A DNA stretch of 64,000 bases, from contig NZ_JABBFZ010000008.1 of the NCBI RefSeq assembly GCF_012927125.1, forward strand, positions 62,001 through 126,000, written 5' to 3'. The stretch comes from Paraburkholderia antibiotica. GTDB lineage: Bacteria > Pseudomonadota > Gammaproteobacteria > Burkholderiales > Burkholderiaceae. Positions 38,824 through 47,571 of the stretch are shown here, one piece after another; position 1 is the stretch's first letter; each line of letters begins with the position of its first letter. Under the pieces are notes generated by a model. It saw only the letters and a list, made by a program, of their open reading frames with translations. It made no database searches and was not told the origin of the DNA. Made by a program: the position numbers and the translations under genes.

Positions 38824-39921
38824 ATGAACGTCACCGAATACTACGAAAAAGAATTGCAGACGCGCGGTTATCAATCCGATCCGGCGCAACGCGCGGCGGT
38901 CGACCGGCTGCAGCGGTGCTACGAAGAGTGGGTCGAATACAAGTCGCGCCGCTCGAACGCGTTCAAGAAGCTGATCAACCATCCCGATCTGCCGCGCGGC
39001 GTCTACATGTGGGGCGGCGTGGGCCGCGGCAAGAGCTTCCTGATGGACAGCTTCTACATGATCGTGCCGGTGCAGCGTAAAACGCGTCTGCATTTCCACG
39101 AGTTCATGCGCGAAGTGCATCGCGAGCTGGAAGAGCTCAAAGGCCAGGCCGATCCGCTCGACGAACTCGCGCGCCGCATCGCGAAGCGCTATCGCCTGAT
39201 CTGTTTCGACGAATTCCACGTGTCGGATATCGCCGACGCGATGATCCTGTACCGCCTGCTCGACAAGCTGTTCGAGAACGGCGTGCAGTTCGTGATGACG
39301 TCCAACTACGACCCCGACACGCTGTATCCGGACGGTCTGCATCGCGACCGCATGCTGCCCGCGATCGAGCTGATCAAACAGAAGCTCGACGTGCTCAACG
39401 TCGACGCCGGGATCGACTACCGGCAGCGCACGCTCGCGCAGGTCGAGGTCTATCACACGCCGCTGGGCGCGGCGGCCGGCAAGGCGCTGCGCGACGCGTT
39501 CGCGCGGCTGGCCGCGGTGCCCGACGAAAGCCCGCTCCTGCACATCGAGAAGCGCGAGCTGAAGGCGCTGCGCCGCGCGGACGGCGTCGTCTGGTTCGAC
39601 TTCGCGACGCTGTGCGGCGGTCCGCGCTCGCAGAACGACTATCTCGAACTCGCGAGCCGTTTCCACGCGGTGATTCTGTCGGACGTGCCGCAGATGTCGG
39701 CGCGCATGGCCTCGGAAGCGCGCCGCTTCACGTGGCTGATCGACGTGTTCTACGACCACAAGGTGAAGCTGCTGATGTCGGCCGCGGTGCGGCCGGAGCA
39801 ACTGTATGTCGATGGCCCGATGGCCAACGAATTTACCCGCACGGTGTCGCGTATCGTCGAGATGCAGTCGAAGGAATATCTCGATACGCCGCGCCGGATC
39901 GTCGATACGTCGTTGACCTGA
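38824..39921 (+). CDS. zapE: ZapE (AFG1-like) ATPase
   Basis: A 365-residue AFG1-family AAA-like ATPase. In E. coli, ZapE acts at the division site under stress. Walker A GGVGRGKS (64-71), Walker B LICFDEFHV (about 125), and the family segment VFVMTSNYDPDTLYPDGLHR-like text (FVMTSNYDPDTLY) are visible. There is no clear ribosome site: the upstream 12 bases are the end of the lpdA terminator. Translation may depend on read-through or on an unseen start. Confidence 0.92.
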   Translation: MNVTEYYEKELQTRGYQSDPAQRAAVDRLQRCYEEWVEYKSRRSNAFKKLINHPDLPRGVYMWGGVGRGKSFLMDSFYMIVPVQRKTRLHFHEFMREVHRELEELKGQADPLDELARRIAKRYRLICFDEFHVSDIADAMILYRLLDKLFENGVQFVMTSNYDPDTLYPDGLHRDRMLPAIELIKQKLDVLNVDAGIDYRQRTLAQVEVYHTPLGAAAGKALRDAFARLAAVPDESPLLHIEKRELKALRRADGVVWFDFATLCGGPRSQNDYLELASRFHAVILSDVPQMSARMASEARRFTWLIDVFYDHKVKLLMSAAVRPEQLYVDGPMANEFTRTVSRIVEMQSKEYLDTPRRIVDTSLT

Positions 39922-40097
39922 ATCGCATCGTAGCGAGATCCGCCGCGACGCTGTCGTGACGGGGCTCGCTCGTCCGAACGCGTTCAGGTTGCGGGCCTGA
40001 CCGATCGAGCGATAAGTCGTCACGATTCAGAGTGGTCTTATATTCCGCGCACGGCTGACTGGCTATCTTTTGTTGTCGTTCTAACAAAGGAGGGTCC

Positions 40098-40556
40098 ATG
40101 CAGCCGTACAGCGATATCACCGACGAACAATGGCAGCGCGTCGCGCCGCTGTTGCCCGAACTATGGCCGCGCGCCGAATTGCGCGGCCGGCCGCTTGCCA
40201 ATACCCGCGCGGTGCTCAATGGCGTGCTGTGGGTCATGTATAGCGGCGCGACCTGGTCCTCCATGCCGCGCCGTTACCCGTCGTATCAAACCTGTCATCG
40301 TCGCTTCAGGCTCTGGTACGAAACGGGTGCGCTCAAGCGCGTGATCGAACAATTGCTTGGCCCGGCGAGTGAAGAGGTTTGCCAGATGATGGAAGTGCGG
40401 ATACGCAGGCATGTCGGCGCGCATCCGAAGCGTGCCGAAGCGCCGCGTGCGCCCACGGTGGCCCGTGTTCCATCGCCTGCGTACACGCCCGCAACGCCGC
40501 CGCCGCTGCCCGCGTCGCCGTTTGCCTACGGGGCATCGTTCAATGAGCTCGCGTAG
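40098..40556 (+). CDS. Second orphan DUF4096 (IS5-type transposase N-terminal domain) protein
   Basis: A 152-residue protein. Residues 1-90 are a DUF4096 domain: ITDEQWQRVAPLLPE, RGRPLANTRAVLNGVLWVMYSG, TWSSMPRRYPSYQTCHRRFRLW, in parts. The rest (91-152) is a Pro/Ala/Arg-rich tail, with no DDE nuclease domain. A strong AAGGAGGG site precedes the ATG. No inverted repeats or target duplication are seen, so it looks like a domesticated domain protein. It resembles the 11329-11730 protein in layout, but the two are clearly diverged. Confidence 0.75.
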   Translation: MQPYSDITDEQWQRVAPLLPELWPRAELRGRPLANTRAVLNGVLWVMYSGATWSSMPRRYPSYQTCHRRFRLWYETGALKRVIEQLLGPASEEVCQMMEVRIRRHVGAHPKRAEAPRAPTVARVPSPAYTPATPPPLPASPFAYGASFNELA

Positions 40557-40767
40557 CGGGTTCAAAGGTTTAAGCGGGTTTGCGTGTCGCAAATGAAAAC
40601 GGCCGCGCGATTATCGTCGCCGGCCGTCGTTCATGCTATGCGCTTTCGCTTGTCCACCAGCTTTGCCAGATACTGTCGCAAAAAAAGCACGCGCGGCAGC
40701 GCACGTATTTGCGTAGCGTGCAGCGTGCGATGCACACCGCACTACGCATACCGCACGCCATCAAACC

Positions 40768-41253
40768 TTACTGCTGCCGGATCCACGTTTGCGAACGGCC
40801 GAGCAGCGCAACGCCGATATACCCGCGCACCACGAGCTTGTTGCCGCCGTCTTCGAGGTGCATCTTGCATTTATAGATCTTGCCGTTTTCCGGATCCAGA
40901 ATCTGCCCGTGATCCCACGCGTCGCCGTCTTTCTGCATGCTGTTGATGATGGTCATGCCGAGCATCGGCTGATCCTTGCGGGCGTCGGTGCAGGCGGTGC
41001 AGCGGCGATCCGCCTGATCGTTCGGGTTGAGCCCCTTGATGATCTTGCCGCTCAGCTCGCCGCTGCCGTCCTGACTGATCTGCACGAGTGCCTTCGGTTG
41101 GCCCGTGTGATCGTCGATCGTTTGCCACGTGCCGACCGGGCTCGTTGCCTGGGCCATCGCGGTGACGGCGCTGGCGAGCAGGGCGCCGGCGAGTGCGGCG
41201 TGGCGTGCGGTACGCAGCGCGATTGCGCGGGCGCGTTGAGTGAATTGCGTCAT
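40768..41253 (-). CDS. DUF2147 exported protein
   Basis: A 161-residue protein with a signal peptide (basic start, Ala-rich core, cleavage after AMA-Q near residue 34). The mature domain matches DUF2147: SPVGTWQTIDDHTGQPKALVQI in parts, GKIIKGLNP, DQADRRCTACTDARKDQPMLGM in parts, and a lipocalin-like beta-barrel end with GKIYKCKMHLED and VRGYIGVALLGRSQTW. The Cys pair (CTAC) may form a disulfide. AAGGAGG lies 6 bases before the ATG. Periplasmic role unknown. Confidence 0.87.
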   Translation of the reverse strand: MTQFTQRARAIALRTARHAALAGALLASAVTAMAQATSPVGTWQTIDDHTGQPKALVQISQDGSGELSGKIIKGLNPNDQADRRCTACTDARKDQPMLGMTIINSMQKDGDAWDHGQILDPENGKIYKCKMHLEDGGNKLVVRGYIGVALLGRSQTWIRQQ

Positions 41254-41461
41254 TGCCTTCCTCCTTGATGAGAGACGGCGCGATCGTGGTCGCGCGGCGT
41301 TATGGGCATCGCGAGCGAATGTGCGGCACTCGTCTGCGTGATGCGGAACGAGGCCAACGGCGGGCCGTTGCATCGTCAGCGCAGAATACGCGAAAGTCCG
41401 CGTGCCGTTTGATAGTGGAACTTCTAATCTGCACGCGGATTTTGATGAAGGTCGATGCCGG

Positions 41462-43189
41462 TCAATACAGCTGATACGAGAACGTCGCGTTGATGCGCGG
41501 ACTACGCGACGCGCTTTCGACCGGCGCATCGCCGACGGCCTTCGCGACCGACAGATCGAGGCTGTAGTAGCGCGAATCCGAAATGCGGAAGCCGAACGCG
41601 ATCGAAGACAGCTTCGACGGCGAGGGCGTGCCCGCATGCAGATAAACGCGCGCCATGTCGAACGACACGTACGGCGTGAGCGATTGCAGATACGTGAAGC
41701 CGAGCGCGATCGGCCGGTTGACTTCGAACATCGCGCCCCAGCCCGAATCGCCCGATGCCTCGCCGGGCTGATAGCCCTGCGCGAAACGTTGCGCGCCGAA
41801 TGAAATCTGCTCGGAAGTCGGCAGCGACACCGCGCTGTACTGGCCGGTCAGCGAAATCGACGTGCCGATCTTCAGCGGCCACTCGTTGGTTTGCGAGAAG
41901 CTCGCGCCGGTCCGCACGAAGTTCAGCGACGCCGGGTTCGTGACGACCGTGCCGGGCACGTTGGTGTCGCCGGACTTCGACGCGCCGAGAATGTCGAAAG
42001 CCTTCGCGACGTTGAAGCTCGCGCGCCTGACCTGACCCGGATCGACCGCGGTGTAGTCGGCCTGCAACTGCATCACGCGGACCTGCGAACGCAGGCCGAT
42101 CTGCGCGCCGGTATCCTGGTTGTGATAGCGGTCTTCGTTGTGCGATGCATAGACCGACGCAGTGCCGAACAGGCTGCGCGAATCGCTCAGGATCAGCGGA
42201 TACGACAGCGAGCCGCCGATCTTGTCGTTGATCACTGTGCGCTGCACGTTGGAGGGCAGGCCGGGATTGTTGGTCGGATTGCCGCGATAGTGCGTTGCGT
42301 CGATGTTGCCGGTGAGCCCATTGGTGCCAATCGGCACGCCCGCATGCGCGGCCAGATACGTGACGTTGTCGCGGCCCTTCGGCAGCAGCGCCGAGATGCT
42401 CAGCTGTTCGCCGAGCGCGGTGAGCCCGTTGGTGGTCGCGGTCAGCAGGCCTTGCACGCCGGGCTGATTGAAATTGACGCCCGCGCTGAAATTGAACGGC
42501 TTGCGCTCGACGGCCAGCTCGAGCGTGGTCGCGCCGTCGGTGTTCTGCGGCGACGGCACGTTGGCCGTGACCTTGATGCCCGGCAGCAGACCGAGCACGT
42601 GGATGAAGCGTTCGAACGTCGTGCGCCGCAGCGGCCGGTCGGCAACAATGTGCTCGGAGATCGCGCGGATCTTCTCTTCGACGGGCCCCGGATTACCGGT
42701 GATCTTGACCGCCGACACATAGCCTTCCACGACCGTCACGCGTACCACGCCGCCTTCGAACGTTTGCGCGGGAACGAAGGCCATCGACAGCGCATAGCCG
42801 CGATCCTGATACAACTTCGTCACGCCGTTGGCCACTTCGATCAGTTGGCCGATCGTGATGTCCTTGCCGACGAGCGGCGTAAAGCGTTGCGCGACTTCGT
42901 CGAACGGAATCGACTTCACGCCCTCGACCTGCACGCGCGTGGGCGTCAGATGGCGGGCGAGCAGTTCCTGAAGTTGGGGGGCTTGCGGCGCGACCTGCAC
43001 GGTCACGTTCGGACCGCGGTCGGGGGCCTTGACCTGCGGCAGCGAATCGAGCGGATTGCCGCCGACTACCGCGCCAGCGGGGCGCGACTGCGCGTGAGCC
43101 GGTATCTGCGTGGCGCCTGCCGCGAGTGCGACGAGCGCGAGGGTCCATTTACTCCATCTACTCCGTTTGCTGCCATATCCGGATGTCAT
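41462..43189 (-). CDS. FhaC/ShlB-type outer-membrane secretion protein (TpsB)
   Basis: A 575-residue two-partner secretion transporter. It has a signal peptide (cleavage after AHA near residue 33), a Gln/Pro linker, POTRA domain 1 (about 83-165, TRVQVEGVKSIPFDEV), POTRA domain 2 (about 166-240) and a 16-strand barrel, ending in a typical outer-membrane C-terminal Tyr. Normally it exports a large filamentous TpsA, but no TpsA-type haemagglutinin gene is adjacent. Two repeat lipoproteins lie upstream on the same strand. The ATG at 43189 is chosen for the signal peptide; the open frame continues to 43333. Confidence 0.88.
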   Translation of the reverse strand: MTSGYGSKRSRWSKWTLALVALAAGATQIPAHAQSRPAGAVVGGNPLDSLPQVKAPDRGPNVTVQVAPQAPQLQELLARHLTPTRVQVEGVKSIPFDEVAQRFTPLVGKDITIGQLIEVANGVTKLYQDRGYALSMAFVPAQTFEGGVVRVTVVEGYVSAVKITGNPGPVEEKIRAISEHIVADRPLRRTTFERFIHVLGLLPGIKVTANVPSPQNTDGATTLELAVERKPFNFSAGVNFNQPGVQGLLTATTNGLTALGEQLSISALLPKGRDNVTYLAAHAGVPIGTNGLTGNIDATHYRGNPTNNPGLPSNVQRTVINDKIGGSLSYPLILSDSRSLFGTASVYASHNEDRYHNQDTGAQIGLRSQVRVMQLQADYTAVDPGQVRRASFNVAKAFDILGASKSGDTNVPGTVVTNPASLNFVRTGASFSQTNEWPLKIGTSISLTGQYSAVSLPTSEQISFGAQRFAQGYQPGEASGDSGWGAMFEVNRPIALGFTYLQSLTPYVSFDMARVYLHAGTPSPSKLSSIAFGFRISDSRYYSLDLSVAKAVGDAPVESASRSPRINATFSYQLY

Positions 43190-43566
43190 CGGATTTTCCT
43201 CGTATGCGGTTCTTGTGTTGCGGCGTGCCGCCTGGCCAGGCTGGTCGCGATCGCTTATGTGAGGCTCGACGCATACTGCCACGCTTGCATATATATCGTC
43301 ACGCGCGCCGTGAGCTTGAGCACGCCTAAGCATGCGTGACGGATACGATGCATTCGACTGTCTGCGCGCGATGCCTGCGTTGCCGCTGCCGCCGCGTTAT
43401 TACCGCTGTTTGCTGTTATTGATTGCTGCTACTGCCACTGCTGTGTGCGTGTTGCATACGGCTGCGTCGCGAGCCTCGATCGTCCGGCCGGCGCGAACCG
43501 TTGCGCTCGGCCGGACGATCGAAACATCACCACGATGCGACGCGCGCATCGGCAAAGACTTACTAC
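43190..43566. other. Intergenic region between the repeat lipoprotein and TpsB genes
   Basis: 377 bases. The minus-strand TATATAT-containing block near 43287-43297 is a possible -10 region for the TpsB gene. No good sigma-54 match and no gene were found. Confidence 0.35.
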
Positions 43567-45060
43567 TTACTTATGGCTCAGCGGCAACAGGCTGCCGAGC
43601 AAGGTCGTCACACCGCTTGCCGCATTGCCCGAGCTGGAGCTGCCCGAAGACGACGAGCTGCTTGAACCGCTCAACGTACCCAGCGTGCCCGTCACGGTCG
43701 TCACCGTGGTGGTCAACTGACCGACCAGCGCGGTGACCGGTGCCAGCGCCGAACTGCTGCCGCCCGAGGTGCTGCTCGTGACACCGCTGGTGAGACCGCT
43801 CAACGTGCTCGTCAACGTCGACAGCGGATTCGACGTACCAGCCGTGCTGCCCGTCGCGCCGAGCACCGACGTCAGCGAGCCCAGCGAGCCCAGCGGCGTG
43901 CTGCTCAACACCGACGTCAGCGAACTCAACGGCGTGCCGTTCAGCGTGGAGGTCAACGAACCGAGTGGCGTGCCGCCCAGCGTCGTGCTGAGCGTCGCGA
44001 GCGGCGAGCCGCCGAGCAGGGTCGTCAGCGAGCCGAGCGGATCACTGCCGAGACCGAGACTCGCGAGCGAGCCTTGCAGCGGGCTCAGCGGATTGCTGTT
44101 GGCGGGCGGCCCGTTCGCGACGACCCCGTTGGTGCTGCCGACGAGGCTCGTCAGCAGACCGGGAATCGGATTCGCGCCATTCGCGCCGTTCGGATTAACA
44201 AGGCCGCCGGCATTCGTCACCGTGTTGCCGAGCGAGCTGACCAGCGTGCCGACGTCGGCGCCGAGCGCGTTATCGGTTGCCGAGCCGACCTTCGAGCCCG
44301 TCGTGCTCAACGCGCCGCCGACCTTCGCGAGCACGCCGCTCAACGGCGCGCCGAGGCCGGTCTGCGTGCCGACTTCCTGGGTGGTGAGGCCGACCGTCGT
44401 GACGATCGGCGTGATCGCGGTGCTGAGCGGCTGCGTGACCTGCTGGACCGGCGCCGAGTTGAGCACGTTGCCGAGCGTCGCGCCGCCCGCGTTCAGCGCG
44501 GTGGCGGCCGTCGACAGCGTGGTCGCGAGCGGCGTCGTGACCGGCGAGAGCGGCGCCAGATTGCCGCTGCCGAGGCCGTCGACCGCGGTGCTCACACCTT
44601 GCACGACGCCGCTCGTCGAGCTGACCACCGAGCCGAGTCCGGCCACCGTGGTGCCGACCGGATTGGCGGTCGTGCCGATCTGGCCGAGTCCGTTGGCGAC
44701 CGCGTCGGCGGTCGCGTTCAGCGTGGTACTGGTGCTCGACACCGCATCGCCGAGGCCTTGGGTGACCTTCGAGCTCAGGCCGGGGATCGTCTGCGCGGAG
44801 ATCGTCTTGCCGAGGTCGTTGGTGGTTTGCGCGGCGGCGGTCGCAAGGCCGTTGGTGCCTTGCGTCGCGGTAGTCGTGCCGGTCGTGGTCGTGCCCGTGT
44901 TGCTGCCGCTACCGGTGCTCGAGGTGGTCGGCGGTGCGCTGACGGTGCTGCCGCCGCAGGCGGCGAGCAGGCTCGCGACGGCAACCGCGACGAGCGGGGC
45001 GCGCAACGACGACACGGTCGCGCACGCTGTCTGAAGTGAGAAAAGACCTTGAGTGGACAT
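43567..45060 (-). CDS. Low-complexity repeat lipoprotein 1
   Basis: A 497-residue protein with a lipoprotein signal (SLLAAC, Cys35). The mature part is almost wholly Ser, Thr, Gly, Leu, Val and Ala, in short imperfect repeats such as TPLGSLTSTLNG and TPLSSLTSVLSS. A conserved middle block (about 170-250: NLAPLSPVTTPLATTLS, VQQVTQPLSTAITPI) is shared with the next gene. Databases tend to name such proteins collagen-like, but no Gly-X-Y pattern is present. GGAGGAG 6 bases before the ATG supports the start. It may be a surface or pilus-associated protein; function not known. Confidence 0.75.
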   Translation of the reverse strand: MSTQGLFSLQTACATVSSLRAPLVAVAVASLLAACGGSTVSAPPTTSSTGSGSNTGTTTTGTTTATQGTNGLATAAAQTTNDLGKTISAQTIPGLSSKVTQGLGDAVSSTSTTLNATADAVANGLGQIGTTANPVGTTVAGLGSVVSSTSGVVQGVSTAVDGLGSGNLAPLSPVTTPLATTLSTAATALNAGGATLGNVLNSAPVQQVTQPLSTAITPIVTTVGLTTQEVGTQTGLGAPLSGVLAKVGGALSTTGSKVGSATDNALGADVGTLVSSLGNTVTNAGGLVNPNGANGANPIPGLLTSLVGSTNGVVANGPPANSNPLSPLQGSLASLGLGSDPLGSLTTLLGGSPLATLSTTLGGTPLGSLTSTLNGTPLSSLTSVLSSTPLGSLGSLTSVLGATGSTAGTSNPLSTLTSTLSGLTSGVTSSTSGGSSSALAPVTALVGQLTTTVTTVTGTLGTLSGSSSSSSSGSSSSGNAASGVTTLLGSLLPLSHK

Positions 45061-45315
45061 CGTTGCTCCTCCGTGTTTTTGATGTGTCGTGTGCGACTAC
45101 TTTCGATCTGTCGTAGGCGGTTGCGATGCGCCGGGCGACGCTGATCCGGGCGGCGAAACCATGCCGCAAACGCGAGGCGGTTCGCGCCACGTTCCGGCTT
45201 CGCTGCCTGTCTGCTACCTGTCGATTACGTGAGTGATGCGGCTCGGGCGGAATCTCACGCGAAGCGCGGCGATGTCACGTCTGCGTGAGCCCGCCGCACG
45301 TCGCGCGAAAGCCGC

Positions 45316-46914
45316 TTACTTCTTCGTCAGACCGCCCAGCACGCCGCTGACGAGCGACGTAACCGGCGAGAGCAGCGTGCTCGTCGTGCCCTTGGTCGAG
45401 CTCGTCGACAGCGCGCTGGTAGTGGTCGTCGACGCGGTGGTCGCCGCCGCGCTCGTGGTGGTGGCCGCGGTGGTCGTTGCGCCGCTGAGCGTGTTCGTGA
45501 CGCCCGACAGCAGGCCCGTCACCGGCGCGAGCGGGCTGCTGCTGCCGCCGGTCGCGCTGCTGAGGGTCGTCGTCACGGTCGACAACAGACCGGTGACCGG
45601 AGCGAGCGGGCCGCTGGAGCCGCTGGTCGAGCCGGTGCTGCTGGTCGCGCTACCGAGGGCGCCCGTCACGCTCGACAGCAGACCGGTGACCGGGGCGAGC
45701 GGGCTGCTCGCGCCGCCGCTCGCGCTCGTCAACGTGCCCGTCACGCTCGACAGCAGGCTCGTCACCGGCGCGAGCGCGCTACCTGCGCCCGAGCTGCCGG
45801 TCAAACCCGAGAGCGTGCCGGTCAGGCTCGTCAGCGTGCCGCCGAGCGAGGTCAGCGAGCCGGTGCTGGTGCTACCCGACAGGCCGCTCGTCAGACCGCC
45901 GAGCGCGCTCGTCACCGCGCTGAGCGGGTTGCTGCTGGTGCCGGTGACGAGGCCGCCCAGCGACGCGACGACGGTGCCGGTATCGCTGACCGTCTTGCCG
46001 AGCGCGGTCGTGATCGGGTTGTTGCCGGTCGACGCGACCGCGCTGCCGGCCTTGTTCAGGCCGCCGCCGAGCGTCGCCAGCAGCGAGTTCACCGGTGCGC
46101 CGATGCCCGTGACGTTGCCGACCGTCTGGGTGGTCGACGAGACCACCGAGGTGATCGGCGTGATGGCGGTGCTGAGGGTTTGCGTGACCTGCTCGACCGG
46201 ACCCGTCGACAGCACGTTGCTGAGCACGCCGCCGCCGCTCGTAACGGCCTGACCGACGGTGCTGACGACGTTGCCGAGCGGCGTCGTGACCGCCGACAGC
46301 GGTGCCAGTGCGCCACTGCCGAGGCTCTTCACGAGCGTGCCGGTATCGCTGACCGCGTTGCCGACATTGCCGACCACGCCACCCACGCTCGCGACCGTCG
46401 TGCCGACCGCGTTGCTGCCGGTGCCGAGCTGGCCGAGCCCTTGCGATACGCCGTTGCCGAGCGTCGACACCGCGGCGCCGACATCCTCGACGACTTTGCC
46501 GGTGGCCTGGGTGGTCTGCGAGCTGACGCCCGGCAGCGTTTGCGAAGCGATCACCGAGCCGACGCTCGAGACCGTGGAGCCGACATCGCTGACCACGCCG
46601 CCGCCGTTACCGGCGACCGTGCCCAGCGCATTCGCGACCGTCGAGGTGTTGCTGCCCGTACTCGTGGTGTTCCCCGTGCCCGTGTTCGACGTGCTGCCCG
46701 AATTGGTGCTGCTCGTCGAAGCGCCGGAGCCGCCCGCGCCCGTCGAACCGCTGCCGGTCGTCGACAAGGTGCCGCCGGCCGAGCCGCTGCCGCTGCTGCC
46801 GGTGCCCGTGCTGAGGCTGCCGGAGCCGCCGCACGCGCCAAGAGAAAGCATCGCGGCGACGCTGGCCGCGATCAGGGTTGCCCGAATAGTCGTGTTGGTC
46901 GTTTGAATGTTCAT
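45316..46914 (-). CDS. Low-complexity repeat lipoprotein 2 (paralogue)
   Basis: A 532-residue paralogue of the 43567-45060 protein. The lipoprotein signal is SLGAC (Cys28). The shared middle block has ALAPLSAVTTPLGNVVSTVG and VEQVTQTLSTAITPITSVV, in parts. The C-terminal 150 residues hold about four 30-residue repeats centred on LAPVTGLLSSVTGALGSA-type text. The ATG at 46914 has GAGGGCG upstream; an earlier start at 46932 is weaker. A sigma-54-type promoter sits 50 bases upstream. It is 255 bases before its paralogue and divergent from flp. Confidence 0.77.
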   Translation of the reverse strand: MNIQTTNTTIRATLIAASVAAMLSLGACGGSGSLSTGTGSSGSGSAGGTLSTTGSGSTGAGGSGASTSSTNSGSTSNTGTGNTTSTGSNTSTVANALGTVAGNGGGVVSDVGSTVSSVGSVIASQTLPGVSSQTTQATGKVVEDVGAAVSTLGNGVSQGLGQLGTGSNAVGTTVASVGGVVGNVGNAVSDTGTLVKSLGSGALAPLSAVTTPLGNVVSTVGQAVTSGGGVLSNVLSTGPVEQVTQTLSTAITPITSVVSSTTQTVGNVTGIGAPVNSLLATLGGGLNKAGSAVASTGNNPITTALGKTVSDTGTVVASLGGLVTGTSSNPLSAVTSALGGLTSGLSGSTSTGSLTSLGGTLTSLTGTLSGLTGSSGAGSALAPVTSLLSSVTGTLTSASGGASSPLAPVTGLLSSVTGALGSATSSTGSTSGSSGPLAPVTGLLSTVTTTLSSATGGSSSPLAPVTGLLSGVTNTLSGATTTAATTTSAAATTASTTTTSALSTSSTKGTTSTLLSPVTSLVSGVLGGLTKK

Positions 46915-46963
46915 GTCGCCCTCGTATCGCATGAGTTGTTGGGTGTTGCTGCGGGCCTATCTC

Positions 46964-46979
46964 TGCACGAGCCGTGCCA
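46964..46979 (-). promoter_or_regulatory. Sigma-54 promoter for repeat lipoprotein 2
   Basis: The minus strand reads TGGCACGGCTCGTGCA. This matches the -24/-12 consensus TGGCACG-N4-TTGCA except for G in place of the first T of TTGC, with the correct 10 bases between GG and GC. The predicted start lies about 40 bases before the ATG. Confidence 0.65.
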
Positions 46980-47120
46980 TTTCTCATGAGCAATTCAGGG
47001 ATTTTTGCGGGCGACTCGCGCAGTGCCTTATGCAGCAAGGCTTTGCGAACGATCGGAATAGCAGGGGCGGGTGCCGGAGGCGGCGAAAAAAAACACTTCG
47101 TTATGCGTTTGAGAGGGCGG

Positions 47121-47166
47121 CGTAACGTAACGAGCCGGGCGCGCCGTTACGGCGCCACGCGTAACG
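47121..47166. repeat. Cluster of CGTAACG motifs
   Basis: CGTAACG at 47121-47127, 47126-47132 and 47160-47166 on the plus strand and its reverse complement CGTTACG at 47145-47151. Four copies within 46 bases, about 200 bases upstream of the flp promoter and about 145 bases upstream of the sigma-54 promoter. The position suits activator binding sites. Confidence 0.5.
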
Positions 47167-47332
47167 CAGCGCTGGGCCACGTCGTGACCTGCTTGAAACG
47201 TTCTGTTGAAACGGTTAATTAGTGCGGCGAATCTAACTTATGGTTAATCCTATGTGCTGTAACGTACGGACTGCCGTTAACCTGAATAGAGGCCAAAAAC
47301 ATACAGAGCCTCGGATTGATGGCATCGGACAA

Positions 47333-47361
47333 TTGCTTAAATATCTTTGTTCGGCTATAAA
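47333..47361 (+). promoter_or_regulatory. Sigma-70 promoter of flp
   Basis: TTGCTT (47333-47338), 17-base spacer, TATAAA (47356-47361). It implies a 5' leader of about 200 bases before flp. Confidence 0.6.
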
Positions 47362-47373
47362 ACCCGCAAGCAT

Positions 47374-47385
47374 CATCAATTGATG
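47374..47385. promoter_or_regulatory. Perfect palindrome CATCAATTGATG near the flp transcription start
   Basis: A 12-base perfect palindrome about 6-18 bases downstream of the predicted start. A possible operator for a dimeric regulator. Confidence 0.4.
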
Positions 47386-47571
47386 TGGGAGGTGCGTTAT
47401 CGAACAGACAGCTCTGGTACGTCCGTTTTAGTCAAGGCGGCTGCAGGGTGGAGCGACGTCGAGGCAGCAGACACGACCGGAAATGAGAGAAACACGGTTG
47501 GTCGCATCGATGGTCTTCGATCGTACAGGCAGCACGAAACAAACGAATAAATGAAGTTCCGAGGGTACAAA

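Larger units (their letters stand above)
46915..47571. other. Divergent regulatory region between repeat lipoprotein 2 and flp
   Basis: 657 bases, clearly AT-richer than the surroundings. It contains a sigma-54 promoter for the lipoprotein (46964-46979), a cluster of CGTAACG sites (47121-47166), a sigma-70 promoter for flp (47333-47361) and a palindrome (47374-47385). No gene is supported. Confidence 0.6.

Noticed and set aside
43567..46914. Collagen-like naming of the two repeat lipoproteins
   Set aside because: No Gly-X-Y periodicity is visible; the repeats are Ser/Thr/Leu/Val-based.
47320..47336. TGGCATCGGACAATTGC as a sigma-54 promoter for flp
   Set aside because: The GG and GC are 12 bases apart, not 10, and the TTGC fits better as the -35 of a sigma-70 promoter.
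47551..47571. Upstream ATG for flp
   Set aside because: No ribosome site, and it would lengthen the prepilin leader beyond the usual size.
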